Shown here piece by piece: positions 32,001 to 36,884 of a stretch of 64,000 bases of DNA (its first letter is position 1; each line of letters begins with the position of its first letter). Location: assembly GCF_000020645.1 (NCBI RefSeq), contig NC_011060.1, positions 618,501-682,500 of the forward strand, read 5' to 3'. The notes beneath the pieces are model-generated. The model was not told the origin of the DNA and made no database searches. It was given only the letters and a program-made list of their open reading frames with translations. The position numbers and the translations under genes were made by a program. Origin of the DNA: Pelodictyon phaeoclathratiforme BU-1 (lineage in GTDB: Bacteria > Bacteroidota > Chlorobiia > Chlorobiales > Chlorobiaceae).

Positions 32001-33538
32001 TTGTGTTAAAAGAGTTGAAACGGTATGATGAGGCTCTTTTGAGTTATGAGCGTGCCATTGCCTTTAAACCAGACAGTGCGGACGGTTATTTTAATCTTGG
32101 CATCGCCTTACGGGAGCTGAAGCGATATGATGAGGCTCTTATAAATTTTGACAAAACTCTTTTCATTAACCCAGGTTACGAGTTTTTATTTGGAGTACGT
32201 CTGTATACCATGATGCACATTTGTGACTGGAGCACTTTTAAGCATCATGTTTCTCAACTGAGAGAAAAATTAGAGCGACATGAAAAAGCATCAACACCAT
32301 TTCCTCTTCTTGCCCTGATAGGTTCGCTCTTGTTGCAAAAACAAGTATCATCAGATTATGTACAGGAAAAATATTCCGCAAACCCGGAACTTCCACTTCT
32401 TGTCAAGCGCTCGCGGCATGATAAAATCCGCATTGGATACTATTCGGCAGATTTTCACAATCATGCAACAGCTTATCTGATGGCGGAGCTGTTTGAAATG
32501 CATGATCGCTCACGGTTTGAGATCATTGCCTTTTCTTTCGGGCCTGACAGGCAAGATGAGATGAGAAAAAGGGTTGCAATTGCTTTTGATTGCTTTGTCG
32601 ATGTACGTACCCAATCTGACCGAGAGGTTGCGCTCCTTTCACGGGAGTTGGAAATTGATATTGCAGTTGACCTGAAAGGTTTTACACAGGATTCCCGATG
32701 TGGGATTTTTGCCCTGCGGGCAGCGCCGATACAAGTGAGTTATCTTGGCTATCCCGGTACCATGGGCGCGGATTATATTGATTACCTTATTGCGGATCCG
32801 ACACTGATTCCGGAAAGCTGCCGGTACGGCTATACTGAAAAAATTGCCTATCTCCCCGATAGTTATCAGGTCAATGATACAAAACGTACCATTGCTGAAA
32901 GGGTTTTCACTCGCAAAGAGTGCGGGTTGCCGGAAAAAGGATTTATCTTTTGCTGTTTTAACAATAACTATAAAATTACTCCAGTTACTTTCGATGGCTG
33001 GATGCGGCTCCTTCGGCAGGTAGAGGGTAGCGTTCTTTGGCTTCTTGAGGATAATGTGACAGCAGCGGATAATTTGCGAAAAGAAGCGATAAAACGGGGT
33101 ATTGATGCCGCCAGGATTGTTTTTGCACAACGGATGCCACTTGCAGAACATCTTGCAAGGCAGCGGTTGGGGTATCTGTTCCTTGACACCTTTCCGTGCA
33201 ATGCCCATACGACGGCGAGTGATGCACTTTGGGTGGGGTTGCCGGTGTTGACGCTCGCTGGTGAATCATTTGCCAGCAGGGTAGCTGCAAGTTTGTTGAA
33301 CGCGATGCAGTTGCCGGAACTGATTACCTCTACGCAGGAGGAGTATGAGGCTCTTGCGATTGATGTTGCCACCAATCCGGAAAAACTGGGCAATATCCGC
33401 CGTAAACTGGAGCAGAACCGGCTCACCACACCATTGTTTGATACCGAACTCTTTACGCGGAATATTGAAGCGGCTTATGATGCGATGTATGAGCGATATC
33501 AGAGAGGATTTCTTCCGGATCACATCAAGATTGCGTAA
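20069..33538 (+). CDS. Six-module TPR / O-GlcNAc-transferase-like (GT41) megaprotein
   Basis: About 4,489 residues in one open frame, built from six repeats of the plan TPR array plus GT41 domain. TPR counts by eye are 8, 9, 6, 4, 8 and 11 (46 in all). Catalytic cores lie at about residues 384-735, 1174-1527, 1869-2222, 2494-2847, 3255-3609 and 4119-4474. Each keeps the OGT hallmarks: a Tyr-Tyr-Ser-Ala-Asp-Phe-x-x-His motif, an F-N-N-N-Y-K-I motif whose Lys matches the UDP-binding Lys of human OGT, and a Cys-Asn-Ala-His-Thr-Thr-x-Ser-Asp segment. Modules are joined by short linkers after a Val-Ser-Leu-Pro-Ser-Ala-Glu motif. No signal peptide: cytoplasmic. Members normally have one catalytic domain. 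The ATG at 20069 follows AAAAGGG; a longer reading from TTG 19994 lacks such a site. Likely role: glycosylating Ser/Thr (or Asn) of proteins, perhaps the upstream giant protein. Confidence 0.9.
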   Translation: MKHRIPKKEKSKQLGGFRVEHQTETSDPSDAPVARLQAALTFHQQGRLDEAEAVYREILVTEPDQFDAFRLLAIIAAQRKQFHEAIALFERAFEINSEHANSLNNYGIVLCEVKRYNDAVLSFDKAIALNPDYGEAALNREAVLKILKRYDEVVLSCGLAFKGNNAAVCSDYGNVLQELSRYEESLLYYDRALALEPDYVAAYFNRGLALKKLKRYDEAVLSYDKAIALEPDYAEAHSNRGNALTELKRYHDAVLSYDRALALKPDYAKAHANRGVALQELKQYDEAVLSYGRALACKPDYDFLFAEQLFLSVRICDWRSFEHQVFLLREKISRHENVSTPFPVLALVDSPLLQQEAARIYVNAKHVINAPLPLIAKRERHEKIRIGYYSADFQNHATTYLMAELFERHDRRRFELTAFSFGPDKQDEMRTRVACAFDRFIDVRTRSDREVALLSRELEIDIAVDLKGFTTDSRTGIFALRAAPIQVSYLGYPGTMGMDSMDYLIADQTLIPVYSRQYYTEKIVFLPDSYQVNDTKRTIAEKDFTRKECGLPEKGFVFCCFNNNYKITPFVFDSWMRILRQVEGSVFWIFEDNPKAAENLRKEATRRGVDSNRLIFSKRIPLAEHLARHRLADLFLDTHPCNAHTTASDALWAGLPLLTLAGETFVARVAASLLNAIQLPELITCTQEEYEALAIELATNPDRLKLIRLKLEKNRLTTPLFDTERFTHHLEEAYGVMYERYQDGLLPEHIVSLPSAEERKELLTMALESSGERHGQKAALVCDAASDHASRFPEALTLHQQGRINEAEALYREILCANPKHFDALQLLATVAAQKRNFSEAAALFEQAFAINSDCPELLNNWGNTLKELKRYDEALHCFDRATELNPYYVEAYYNRGITLKELQRYDEALLSYDAVIALKPDYPEVYVNRGNVLKELLRCDEALLSYNSALVLKPDYTQAYFNQALALQHLKQYEEAVLSYDKAILLNPEYVAAYSNRGSALKELKRYDEALSNYGEAIARNPQFAEAYVNRGNALTDLKRYQDALLDYDRAIAVKLDYAIAYFNRGVIQQKLKLYEDAVLSYDNAYTFEPTFDFLYGLRLYARMQICDWSIFYNNVRELREKIGRCEKVSIPFPVIALLDSLVLQKEVAKLYVQEKYPANHELPVMVNYPQHERIRIGYYSADFHNHATTYLMAELFERHDRSRFELTAFSFGPDKQDEMRARVASAFDYFIDVRTRSDREVALLSRELEIDIAIDLKGFTQDSRPGIFALRAAPIQVSYLGFPGTMGAGYIDYLIADRTLIPERSQYGYTEKIVYLPDSYQINDTKRLIAKKLFTRKELGLPEIGFVFCCFNNNYKITPLIFDGWMRILRQVEGSVLWLFEDTQRAAQNLRREAIEKGVDAERLIFAKRMPLAEHLARHRIADLFLDTFPCNAHTTASDALWAGLPLLTLAGETFAARVAASLLNAIQLPELITFTQEKYEALAIELATNPEKLIAIRQKLEKNRMTTPLFDTERFTHHLEEAYGVIYERYQEGLPPGHIVSLPSAEGSEPLLTMAFALPKARSEQDVSAVAETAARSGPAYFATLQSALALHQQGCLDDAEVLYREVVHSNPDYFEAVQLLATVAAQKQSFHEALELFDHALAIKPDHPITLNNRGNTLIALKRYGDALSSYERAFLLKPDYAEAFYNRALALQELERHEEAVSSYEKAICIKPDYAEAYYKRGVALQRLQRYDDALLCYDKVIALKPDYADAHYSRGLALQELQRYDEALISYDAVIALKPDYPLVYGICLHMRMHSCDWANFDHYLSVIIEKIECHKYVAPPFIFFASVDSLSLQKKVSTIFMQGIFPANHELPLIERHSRHERIRIGYYSADFHNHATANLMAELFERHDRSRFELTAFSFGADAQDEMRRRVATAFDRFIDVRTQSDREVALLSRELEIDIAIDLKGVTQYARPGIFTLRAAPIQVSYLGFPATMGAEYIDYLIADRTLIPESSRYGYTEKIVYLPDSYQVNDTKRLIAERVFTRKECGLPEKGFVFCCFNNNYKITPVTFDGWMRILKRVEGSVLWLLGGNPKAVENLRKESTERGVDAERLIFAKRMPLAEHLARHRIADLFIDTFPCNAHTTASDALWAGLPLLTLAGETFVARVAASLLNAIQLPELITSTQEEYEALAIELATNPEKLIAIRQKLEKNRLTTPLFDTERFTHHLEEAYGVIYERYQEGLPPGHIVSLPSAEGRKELLMKGTVPGVRAEQDVSVASETTAQYRPAHSTRLHSALALHQQGCLDDAEVLYRKILREDPEHFDALQLLATIAAQKKNFSEAVELFDQAFTINSNHPNSLNNWGNALKELKRYDEAISSYDKAVTIKADYAEAYVNRGIVFEELKLYDMALSSYDKAFAVNAGYDFLPGMRFAIRMLFCDWVDFDNHVSLLREKIGHHERVSSPFTLFAISDSLSQQKEAALIYVDAKQALDHLLPVITKCLRHDKIRVAYYSADFHNHATAYLMAELFERHDRSNFEFTAFSFGADAQDEMRRRVATAFDRFIDVRTQSDREVALLSRELEIDIAIDLKGFTQHSRPGIFALRAAPIQVSYLGYPGTMGAEYIDYLIADRTLIPESCWYGYTEKIVYLPDSYQVNDTKRLIAERVFTRKELGLPEIGFVFCCFNNNYKITPVTFEGWMRILKRVEGSVLWLLEDNPKAAANLRKEATERGVDAERLIFAKRMPLAEHLARHRIADLFLDTFPCNAHTTASDALWAGLPLLTLAGETFAARVAASLLNAIQLPELITFTQEKYEALAIELATNPEKLIAIRQKLEKNRLTTPLFDTERFTHHLEEAYGVMYERYQEGLPPGHIVSLPSAEGSEPLLTMALALPKARSEQDVSAVAETAARSGPAYFATLQSALALHQQGCLDDAEVLYREVVHSNPDYFEAVQLLATVAAQKQNFHEALELFDHALAIKPDHPITLNNRGNTLIALKRYGDALSSYERAFLLKPDYAEACYNRALALQELERHEEALSGYEKAIGIKPDYVEALYKRGVALKRLQRYDDALLCYDKVIALKPDYADAHYSRGLALQELQRYDEALSNYGEAIARNPQFAEAYVNRGNALTDLKRYQDALLDYDRAIAVKLDYAIAYFNRGVIQQKLKLYEDAVLSYDNAYTFEPTFDFLYGLRLYARMQICDWSIFYNNVRELREKIGRCEKVSIPFPVIALLDSLVLQKEVAKLYVQEKYPANHELPVMVTYPQHERIRIGYYSADFHNHATANLMAELFERHDRSRFELTAFSFGPEVQDEMRARVAIAFDRFIEVRTLSDREVALLSRELEIDIAIDLKGVTQYARPGMFALRAAPIQVSYLGFPATMGAEYIDYLIADRTLIPESSRYGYTEKIVYLPDSYQVNDTKRLIAERVFTRKECGLPEKGFVFCCFNNNYKITPVTFDGWMRILKRVEGSVLWLLGGNPKAVENLRKESTERGVDAERLIFAKRMPLAEHLARHRLADLFIDTFPCNAHTTASDALWAGLPLLTLAGETFAARVAASLLNAIQLPELITSTQEEYEALAIELATNPEKLTVIRQKLEKNRLTTPLFDTERFTHHIEEAYGVIYERYQEGLPPGHIVSLPSAEGRKESLMKGTVPGVRAEQDVSVASETAAQYRPAHSIRLHSALALHQQGCLDDAEVLYREILRANPEHFDALRLLATVAAQRKNFPEAEELFDQALKINPAHATVWNNRGIALQELKRYDEALQCYDNALERKADYAAAFFYRGLVLTKLHRYDEAVLSYNRALILKPDYAAACYNLGNTLQKLNRYDEALVCYDKVLVIKPGDAEACSNRGITLKELQRYDEAVLSYEKALALRPDYADAYYNLGNVLQDLKRYREALDNYDKVLAIRPGDAHVYSNRGIALQELKRYDEALVSYEKALALKPDYAKAYSNRGSVLQALNRNDEALLSYERAIAIKQDYAEAYRNRGVVLKELKRYDEALLSYERAIAFKPDSADGYFNLGIALRELKRYDEALINFDKTLFINPGYEFLFGVRLYTMMHICDWSTFKHHVSQLREKLERHEKASTPFPLLALIGSLLLQKQVSSDYVQEKYSANPELPLLVKRSRHDKIRIGYYSADFHNHATAYLMAELFEMHDRSRFEIIAFSFGPDRQDEMRKRVAIAFDCFVDVRTQSDREVALLSRELEIDIAVDLKGFTQDSRCGIFALRAAPIQVSYLGYPGTMGADYIDYLIADPTLIPESCRYGYTEKIAYLPDSYQVNDTKRTIAERVFTRKECGLPEKGFIFCCFNNNYKITPVTFDGWMRLLRQVEGSVLWLLEDNVTAADNLRKEAIKRGIDAARIVFAQRMPLAEHLARQRLGYLFLDTFPCNAHTTASDALWVGLPVLTLAGESFASRVAASLLNAMQLPELITSTQEEYEALAIDVATNPEKLGNIRRKLEQNRLTTPLFDTELFTRNIEAAYDAMYERYQRGFLPDHIKIA
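23100..23630 (+). repeat. Copied block inside the OGT megagene (module 2 to module 5)
   Basis: This stretch, covering the last TPRs and the linker of module 2, recurs nearly base for base at 29343-29873 (offset 6243) in module 5. Flanking sequence on both sides of the copy matches module 3 instead, so module 5 is a chimera. Confidence 0.85.
24265..25380 (+). repeat. Copied block spanning a module boundary (modules 2/3 to 4/5)
   Basis: The end of the module 2 catalytic domain plus the first TPRs of module 3 recur at 28222-29337 (offset 3957) with few changes. The block crosses the join between two modules, so it was copied as DNA and not as a protein domain. Confidence 0.85.
25690..26990 (+). 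repeat. Copied block (module 3 catalytic domain to module 5)
   Basis: The module 3 catalytic domain, the linker and the start of module 4 recur at 29851-31151 (offset 4161) with scattered differences, including one at the GPEVQ versus GADAQ site. The limits are by eye. Confidence 0.8.
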
Positions 33539-33581
33539 TCTTGATAATTTTGTTTCAAAACATTCCTGATCACGTATCGCG

Positions 33582-34364
33582 ATGCAAAAAAAAACCTTGA
33601 CTGTTATTATCCCTTCCCGGTTTCAGCCCAAACAATTATCGTTTCTTGAAAAGGCTGTTCAATCAATAAAAAAACAGACAGCAATAGATAATTATGACTT
33701 GACTGTTCTTGTTAGTGTAGATAAAGGAAAGATGCTTGAAAAGAATGCAATTGAACAGCTTAAAGTGAGATGTATTGAAAGCTCAGGGGGTTCTCAGGCA
33801 TCGGCACTAAATGCAGCAATTGATTTAGTCGATACTCAATTTGCAGCTTTTTTGGAGGATGATGATGAGTGGTATCCAAAATACCTGGAAGCTGCTGCTC
33901 AAGCGATATTATTTGCACCATTCGTCTCATCGACACAGCTTGAATATGACGAAAATAATGTATTGCTGAGGATAAATGATTTTCCAACTCCATCAGGCTG
34001 GTTTATGAGTTCCGATGTTTTGAAGAGTGTAGGAAAGTTTAATGAGGAATACCGTTTCCATCTTGATAATGAATGGCTTGGAAGGCTTTCGTTGGCGAAG
34101 GTTTCTCGAATTCATCTGGTTGAAGCTACCGCTCCTGTCGATGCCCGCTATATTGCTGCGGTAAGGCCATGGCTTGATAATGTATTGAAAAGCTCAAAAG
34201 GATCAGTTCGGTTGGCAAGACACTCGGAAGCGTTACCCCTTGTGCGTCGTCTCAGGCACTCTGAGGCAGGAATGGAGAAAATAGCAACATTGCCGGATTA
34301 CAGGGCCAGATCACAAAGTGAATGTCGCTCTCTGGTTGAGCGTTTCGGCAGGATACCCTGGTGA
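33582..34364 (+). CDS. Family 2 glycosyltransferase
   Basis: This 260-residue protein has a GT-A nucleotide-sugar fold: an N-terminal beta strand (Thr-Val-Ile-Ile-Pro-Ser), the GT2 region Ser-x-Ala-Leu-Asn-Ala-Ala near residue 72, and the metal-binding motif Glu-Asp-Asp-Asp-Glu-Trp near residue 92. The acceptor half contains the segment His-Leu-Asp-Asn-Glu-Trp-Leu. It would transfer a sugar in the cytoplasm, possibly extending a sugar laid down by the neighbouring OGT enzymes; donor and acceptor are unknown. It begins 44 bases after the OGT megagene and may be cotranscribed. It has no clear ribosome site, although an ATG is present at the expected start of the fold. Confidence 0.8.
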   Translation: MQKKTLTVIIPSRFQPKQLSFLEKAVQSIKKQTAIDNYDLTVLVSVDKGKMLEKNAIEQLKVRCIESSGGSQASALNAAIDLVDTQFAAFLEDDDEWYPKYLEAAAQAILFAPFVSSTQLEYDENNVLLRINDFPTPSGWFMSSDVLKSVGKFNEEYRFHLDNEWLGRLSLAKVSRIHLVEATAPVDARYIAAVRPWLDNVLKSSKGSVRLARHSEALPLVRRLRHSEAGMEKIATLPDYRARSQSECRSLVERFGRIPW

Positions 34365-34568
34365 TAATAGTCGATGAGCTCCAGGGGTAATAGTCGAAGT
34401 TCGTAGTTCTTGATATGATGGTTTCAGAAGTGGCGGGAATATCATGTACAACGATTTATGCAGGACTGCAGGCTCTCTCTTGTCCTGTGATTGTTCAAGT
34501 TCGTTAATATTGTCTGTTGCAAAAGTTTATATAATCAATCAGAAAACAGTATTAATTGAGGTTTTTTT

Positions 34569-35318
34569 ATGCAAAAGCAAATTGTTTTATCAGTTAATCC
34601 TGATCGATTAGCACATTTTTTTCGTTTGATCAAACCAGTCACCACTAATCATCCTTTGATCAGAATTGGGGGTGAGTTTGATGGTGGCTACTTGATTCCA
34701 GATGATTTGGATAAAATAAAAGTATGCTTCTCGCCAGGAGTATCAACTATCGTAGATTTTGAACTTGATTTGGTGAAAAGAGGGATTACGTGTTTTTTGG
34801 CTGATTATTCAGTGGAGGCTCCTCCTGTTCAGAATAAATTGTTTCACTTTGAAAAAAAATATTTAGGGCCATCCGAAACCTCGACTGATATGACTCTTGA
34901 AAATTGGGTCAAGAAAAGTGCGCCAAATCAAACAGATTACATTCTGCAAATGGATATCGAAGGAGGGGAGTACGGTGTCATTTTTGATACAAGCAGCGAA
35001 ATACTTCGAAAATTTCGAATTATGGTAATCGAATTTCATAGCATGTATGCCTTGATTGATAAATTTGGATGGGAATTAATTAATCTGGCGTTCACTAAGA
35101 TATTAAAAGATTTTAAGATTGTTCATATTCATCCGAATAATTGTTGTAGATCTATTGTCTATAATAAATTTGAAATTCCTCCGGTTGTAGAGTTTACTTT
35201 TTTAAGAAAAGACAGAATAACGGAGATGGAGCCATCATTATTCTTTCCTCATCCATCAGACAGGAAAAATGTTCCTGAAAATAATGATTTGTTGTTGCCG
35301 TCTTGTTGGTATAAATAA
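34569..35318 (+). CDS. FkbM-family SAM-dependent methyltransferase
   Basis: This 249-residue protein carries the FkbM-type core motif Gln-Met-Asp-Ile-Glu-Gly-Gly-Glu near residue 126 and the matching Ile-Glu-Phe-His strand near 155. FkbM enzymes O-methylate hydroxyl groups of secondary metabolites and glycans. The N-terminal glycine-rich segment (Ile-Gly-Gly-Glu-Phe-Asp-Gly-Gly-Tyr) is typical of glycan-cluster members. A GAGG ribosome site sits 8 bases before the ATG. The gene is much richer in A+T than the genes around it, which suggests separate acquisition. By position it may methylate sugars added by the OGT or GT2 enzymes. Confidence 0.8.
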   Translation: MQKQIVLSVNPDRLAHFFRLIKPVTTNHPLIRIGGEFDGGYLIPDDLDKIKVCFSPGVSTIVDFELDLVKRGITCFLADYSVEAPPVQNKLFHFEKKYLGPSETSTDMTLENWVKKSAPNQTDYILQMDIEGGEYGVIFDTSSEILRKFRIMVIEFHSMYALIDKFGWELINLAFTKILKDFKIVHIHPNNCCRSIVYNKFEIPPVVEFTFLRKDRITEMEPSLFFPHPSDRKNVPENNDLLLPSCWYK

Positions 35319-35708
35319 TAGATTAATCAATAAGAGTTAATAGATCAGGCCGAAACTGCCCTGAATTGATGAAGTGGTTGTTTTTAATAATGGTATATTG
35401 CTTGAAAAAAATGCAATATCTACTGGACGAAATCATTATTGCGATGTTCCAGACCTATCAGTTACATTCGGAGCTGTAATATCTTTAGTACAGATCACAA
35501 TACAGGTAACATGCACTATATCAATGATTATTAATCTTGTTGTTGTTGGGCTTATAGTCGGTATAACATTGCAGCATTGTAATTGATTTATAATTCCGAA
35601 TTCAGTTAAGCTTTCAATAACCAGTTGTTCTGTAATGTGGAGTTGGTTTAGACGTATTCCTTGGCGTATGGTATTGTTTTCTTCGTTATCAATTTTTGTG
35701 AAGCGCTC
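35319..35708 (+). other. AT-rich stretch without a recognisable gene
   Basis: About 390 bases of low-GC sequence between the FkbM gene and the fragments that follow. A 70-codon frame at 35374-35586 is rich in Val and Ile, lacks a ribosome site, and resembles nothing I can name. It is probably decayed glycan-cluster DNA. Confidence 0.5.
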
Positions 35709-35819
35709 ATGCAATTTTATTCTCAACTTGGCCAGGACCGGTTTCTTTTTGAGCAATTTTTCTTTGGAAAGCGCAATGGAATCTTGCGCTTTCGATGGTG
35801 CAAACTCCGTATGTCATGA
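35709..35819 (+). pseudogene. N-terminal fragment of an FkbM-type methyltransferase
   Basis: The 36-codon frame begins Met-Gln-Phe-Tyr-Ser-Gln-Leu-Gly-Gln-Asp-Arg-Phe-Leu and continues to Gly-Lys-Arg-Asn-Gly-Ile. This is the classic start of an FkbM methyltransferase, which should continue with a Val-Asp-Ile-Gly-Ala SAM-binding strand. The match breaks near 35780, where the sequence becomes part of an unrelated glycosyltransferase in another frame. It is a deletion remnant and cannot encode an enzyme. Confidence 0.7.
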
Positions 35820-36307
35820 ATTTGAATCTTGATGATCGACTGGCCATGGATGCGGTGGAGGTGATGGAGAGTGCGCTTGATAGCGGAAGCGATCTGGTGG
35901 GCGGTGACTGGAAGATTTGTTACAGCCAGGAGGAGACAGACGCAGTCGCTTCTTCATTCCCGGCCAGCGAACTGCCATTCATTCCTGCATGGCCACCAGC
36001 GGGTGATCTCACTCGATTGGGCAGCGGTACAGGCTCGCGCGGTACGCTTGGGCCAGCTTGTATGTGGCGTACCCATCTACACAAGACTCTTGCCAGGTAT
36101 CCATATCAGTTTGGCGATGGCACCTTGATACGCGTGATTGGCGATGCAGTGTGGTGGCGTTTGCTTGTACAGAACAAAAAGAAAATGCAACGGGTTGCGA
36201 GCATCATTGGCAACTACAATAGTCATCAGCATGATCAAGCTGAGTTTCGTAATTCAGCCCAATCAGAGGAGCAGAGGCTGAAGTTAATCGGAGTACGATT
36301 ATTGTAA
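35795..36307 (+). pseudogene. C-terminal fragment of a GT2-like glycosyltransferase
   Basis: The 170-codon frame starts in the middle of a glycosyltransferase fold. Its first residues (Thr-Pro-Tyr-Val-Met-Asn-Leu-Asn-Leu-Asp-Asp-Arg) look like the strand and metal-binding Asp-Asp found about 80-100 residues into GT2 enzymes. The preceding in-frame codons (from about 35780) still read as protein but are joined to the FkbM fragment. The rest has an acceptor-domain look (Gly-Asp-Ala-Val-Trp-Trp-Arg; Gly-Asn-Tyr-Asn-Ser-His). With no N-terminal nucleotide-binding half it is probably inactive. The ATG at 35795 has no ribosome site. Confidence 0.65.
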
Positions 36308-36439
36308 GAGACGAGTTGTCTGATTGACCCGGCATTACGCTCGAAATAGCCGATGACACTTGTCTGGCGGGTGGGAAATTTTTCAAGGAATGTTGCAGAT
36401 TACGGGTAGTGTTGGTTATGTACTGAAGACGGAGTCTGT

Positions 36440-36884
36440 GTTTTGCAATTCTGGAAATGTGTTGCAGTATTTGATGCGCTATGGGGAGGCTGTACCCGGT
36501 TAGAACAAGGCAATAGCTCTCAAGCTGGATTATGAGTTTTTTCTGAAATGTGCCTGAATATAAACATGCTGATGTGCGACTGGAGAGATTTCGAGTATCA
36601 GCTCTCTCCATTTTTTCAGAAACAAGAGTGATCTGAAAAGGTTGCAGTGCCTTTTTCTTTTCTCTCCATAAGTGATTCACTGCTCATGCCGAACAAGGTG
36701 GCCGTGATCTCTGTTGGGGAAATTGAATTTTAACACCATTCCGGAAAAACCGGGCAATATGCGTCGTAAACTGGAGCTGAACCGGCTGGCAATGCCCTTG
36801 TTTGACACCCTGTTATTTACCCGGAATCTGGAAGAACTCTATAGGATGATGTATGAACGATATCAGAATGAGTTGCAAGCCTGA
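36440..36884 (+). pseudogene. Gutted remnant of a TPR-OGT gene
   Basis: This stretch matches parts of the intact gene just downstream. 36445-36520 resembles its TPRs (around 37665), 36520-36725 its linker (around 37925-38130), then there is a jump to the last 45 codons of the catalytic domain (around 39140-39260). Stops interrupt it (for example after Ala-Val-Pro-Gly, and after Lys-Cys-Ala), and about 1 kb of catalytic domain is missing. The final frame ends Met-Tyr-Glu-Arg-Tyr-Gln-Asn-Glu-Leu-Gln-Ala with TGA at 36882. It is a dead copy, probably left by unequal recombination. Confidence 0.85.

Noticed and set aside
35374..35586. 70-codon frame rich in Val and Ile
   Set aside because: It faintly recalls hexapeptide-repeat acyltransferases, but the repeat register is not clear and there is no ribosome site.
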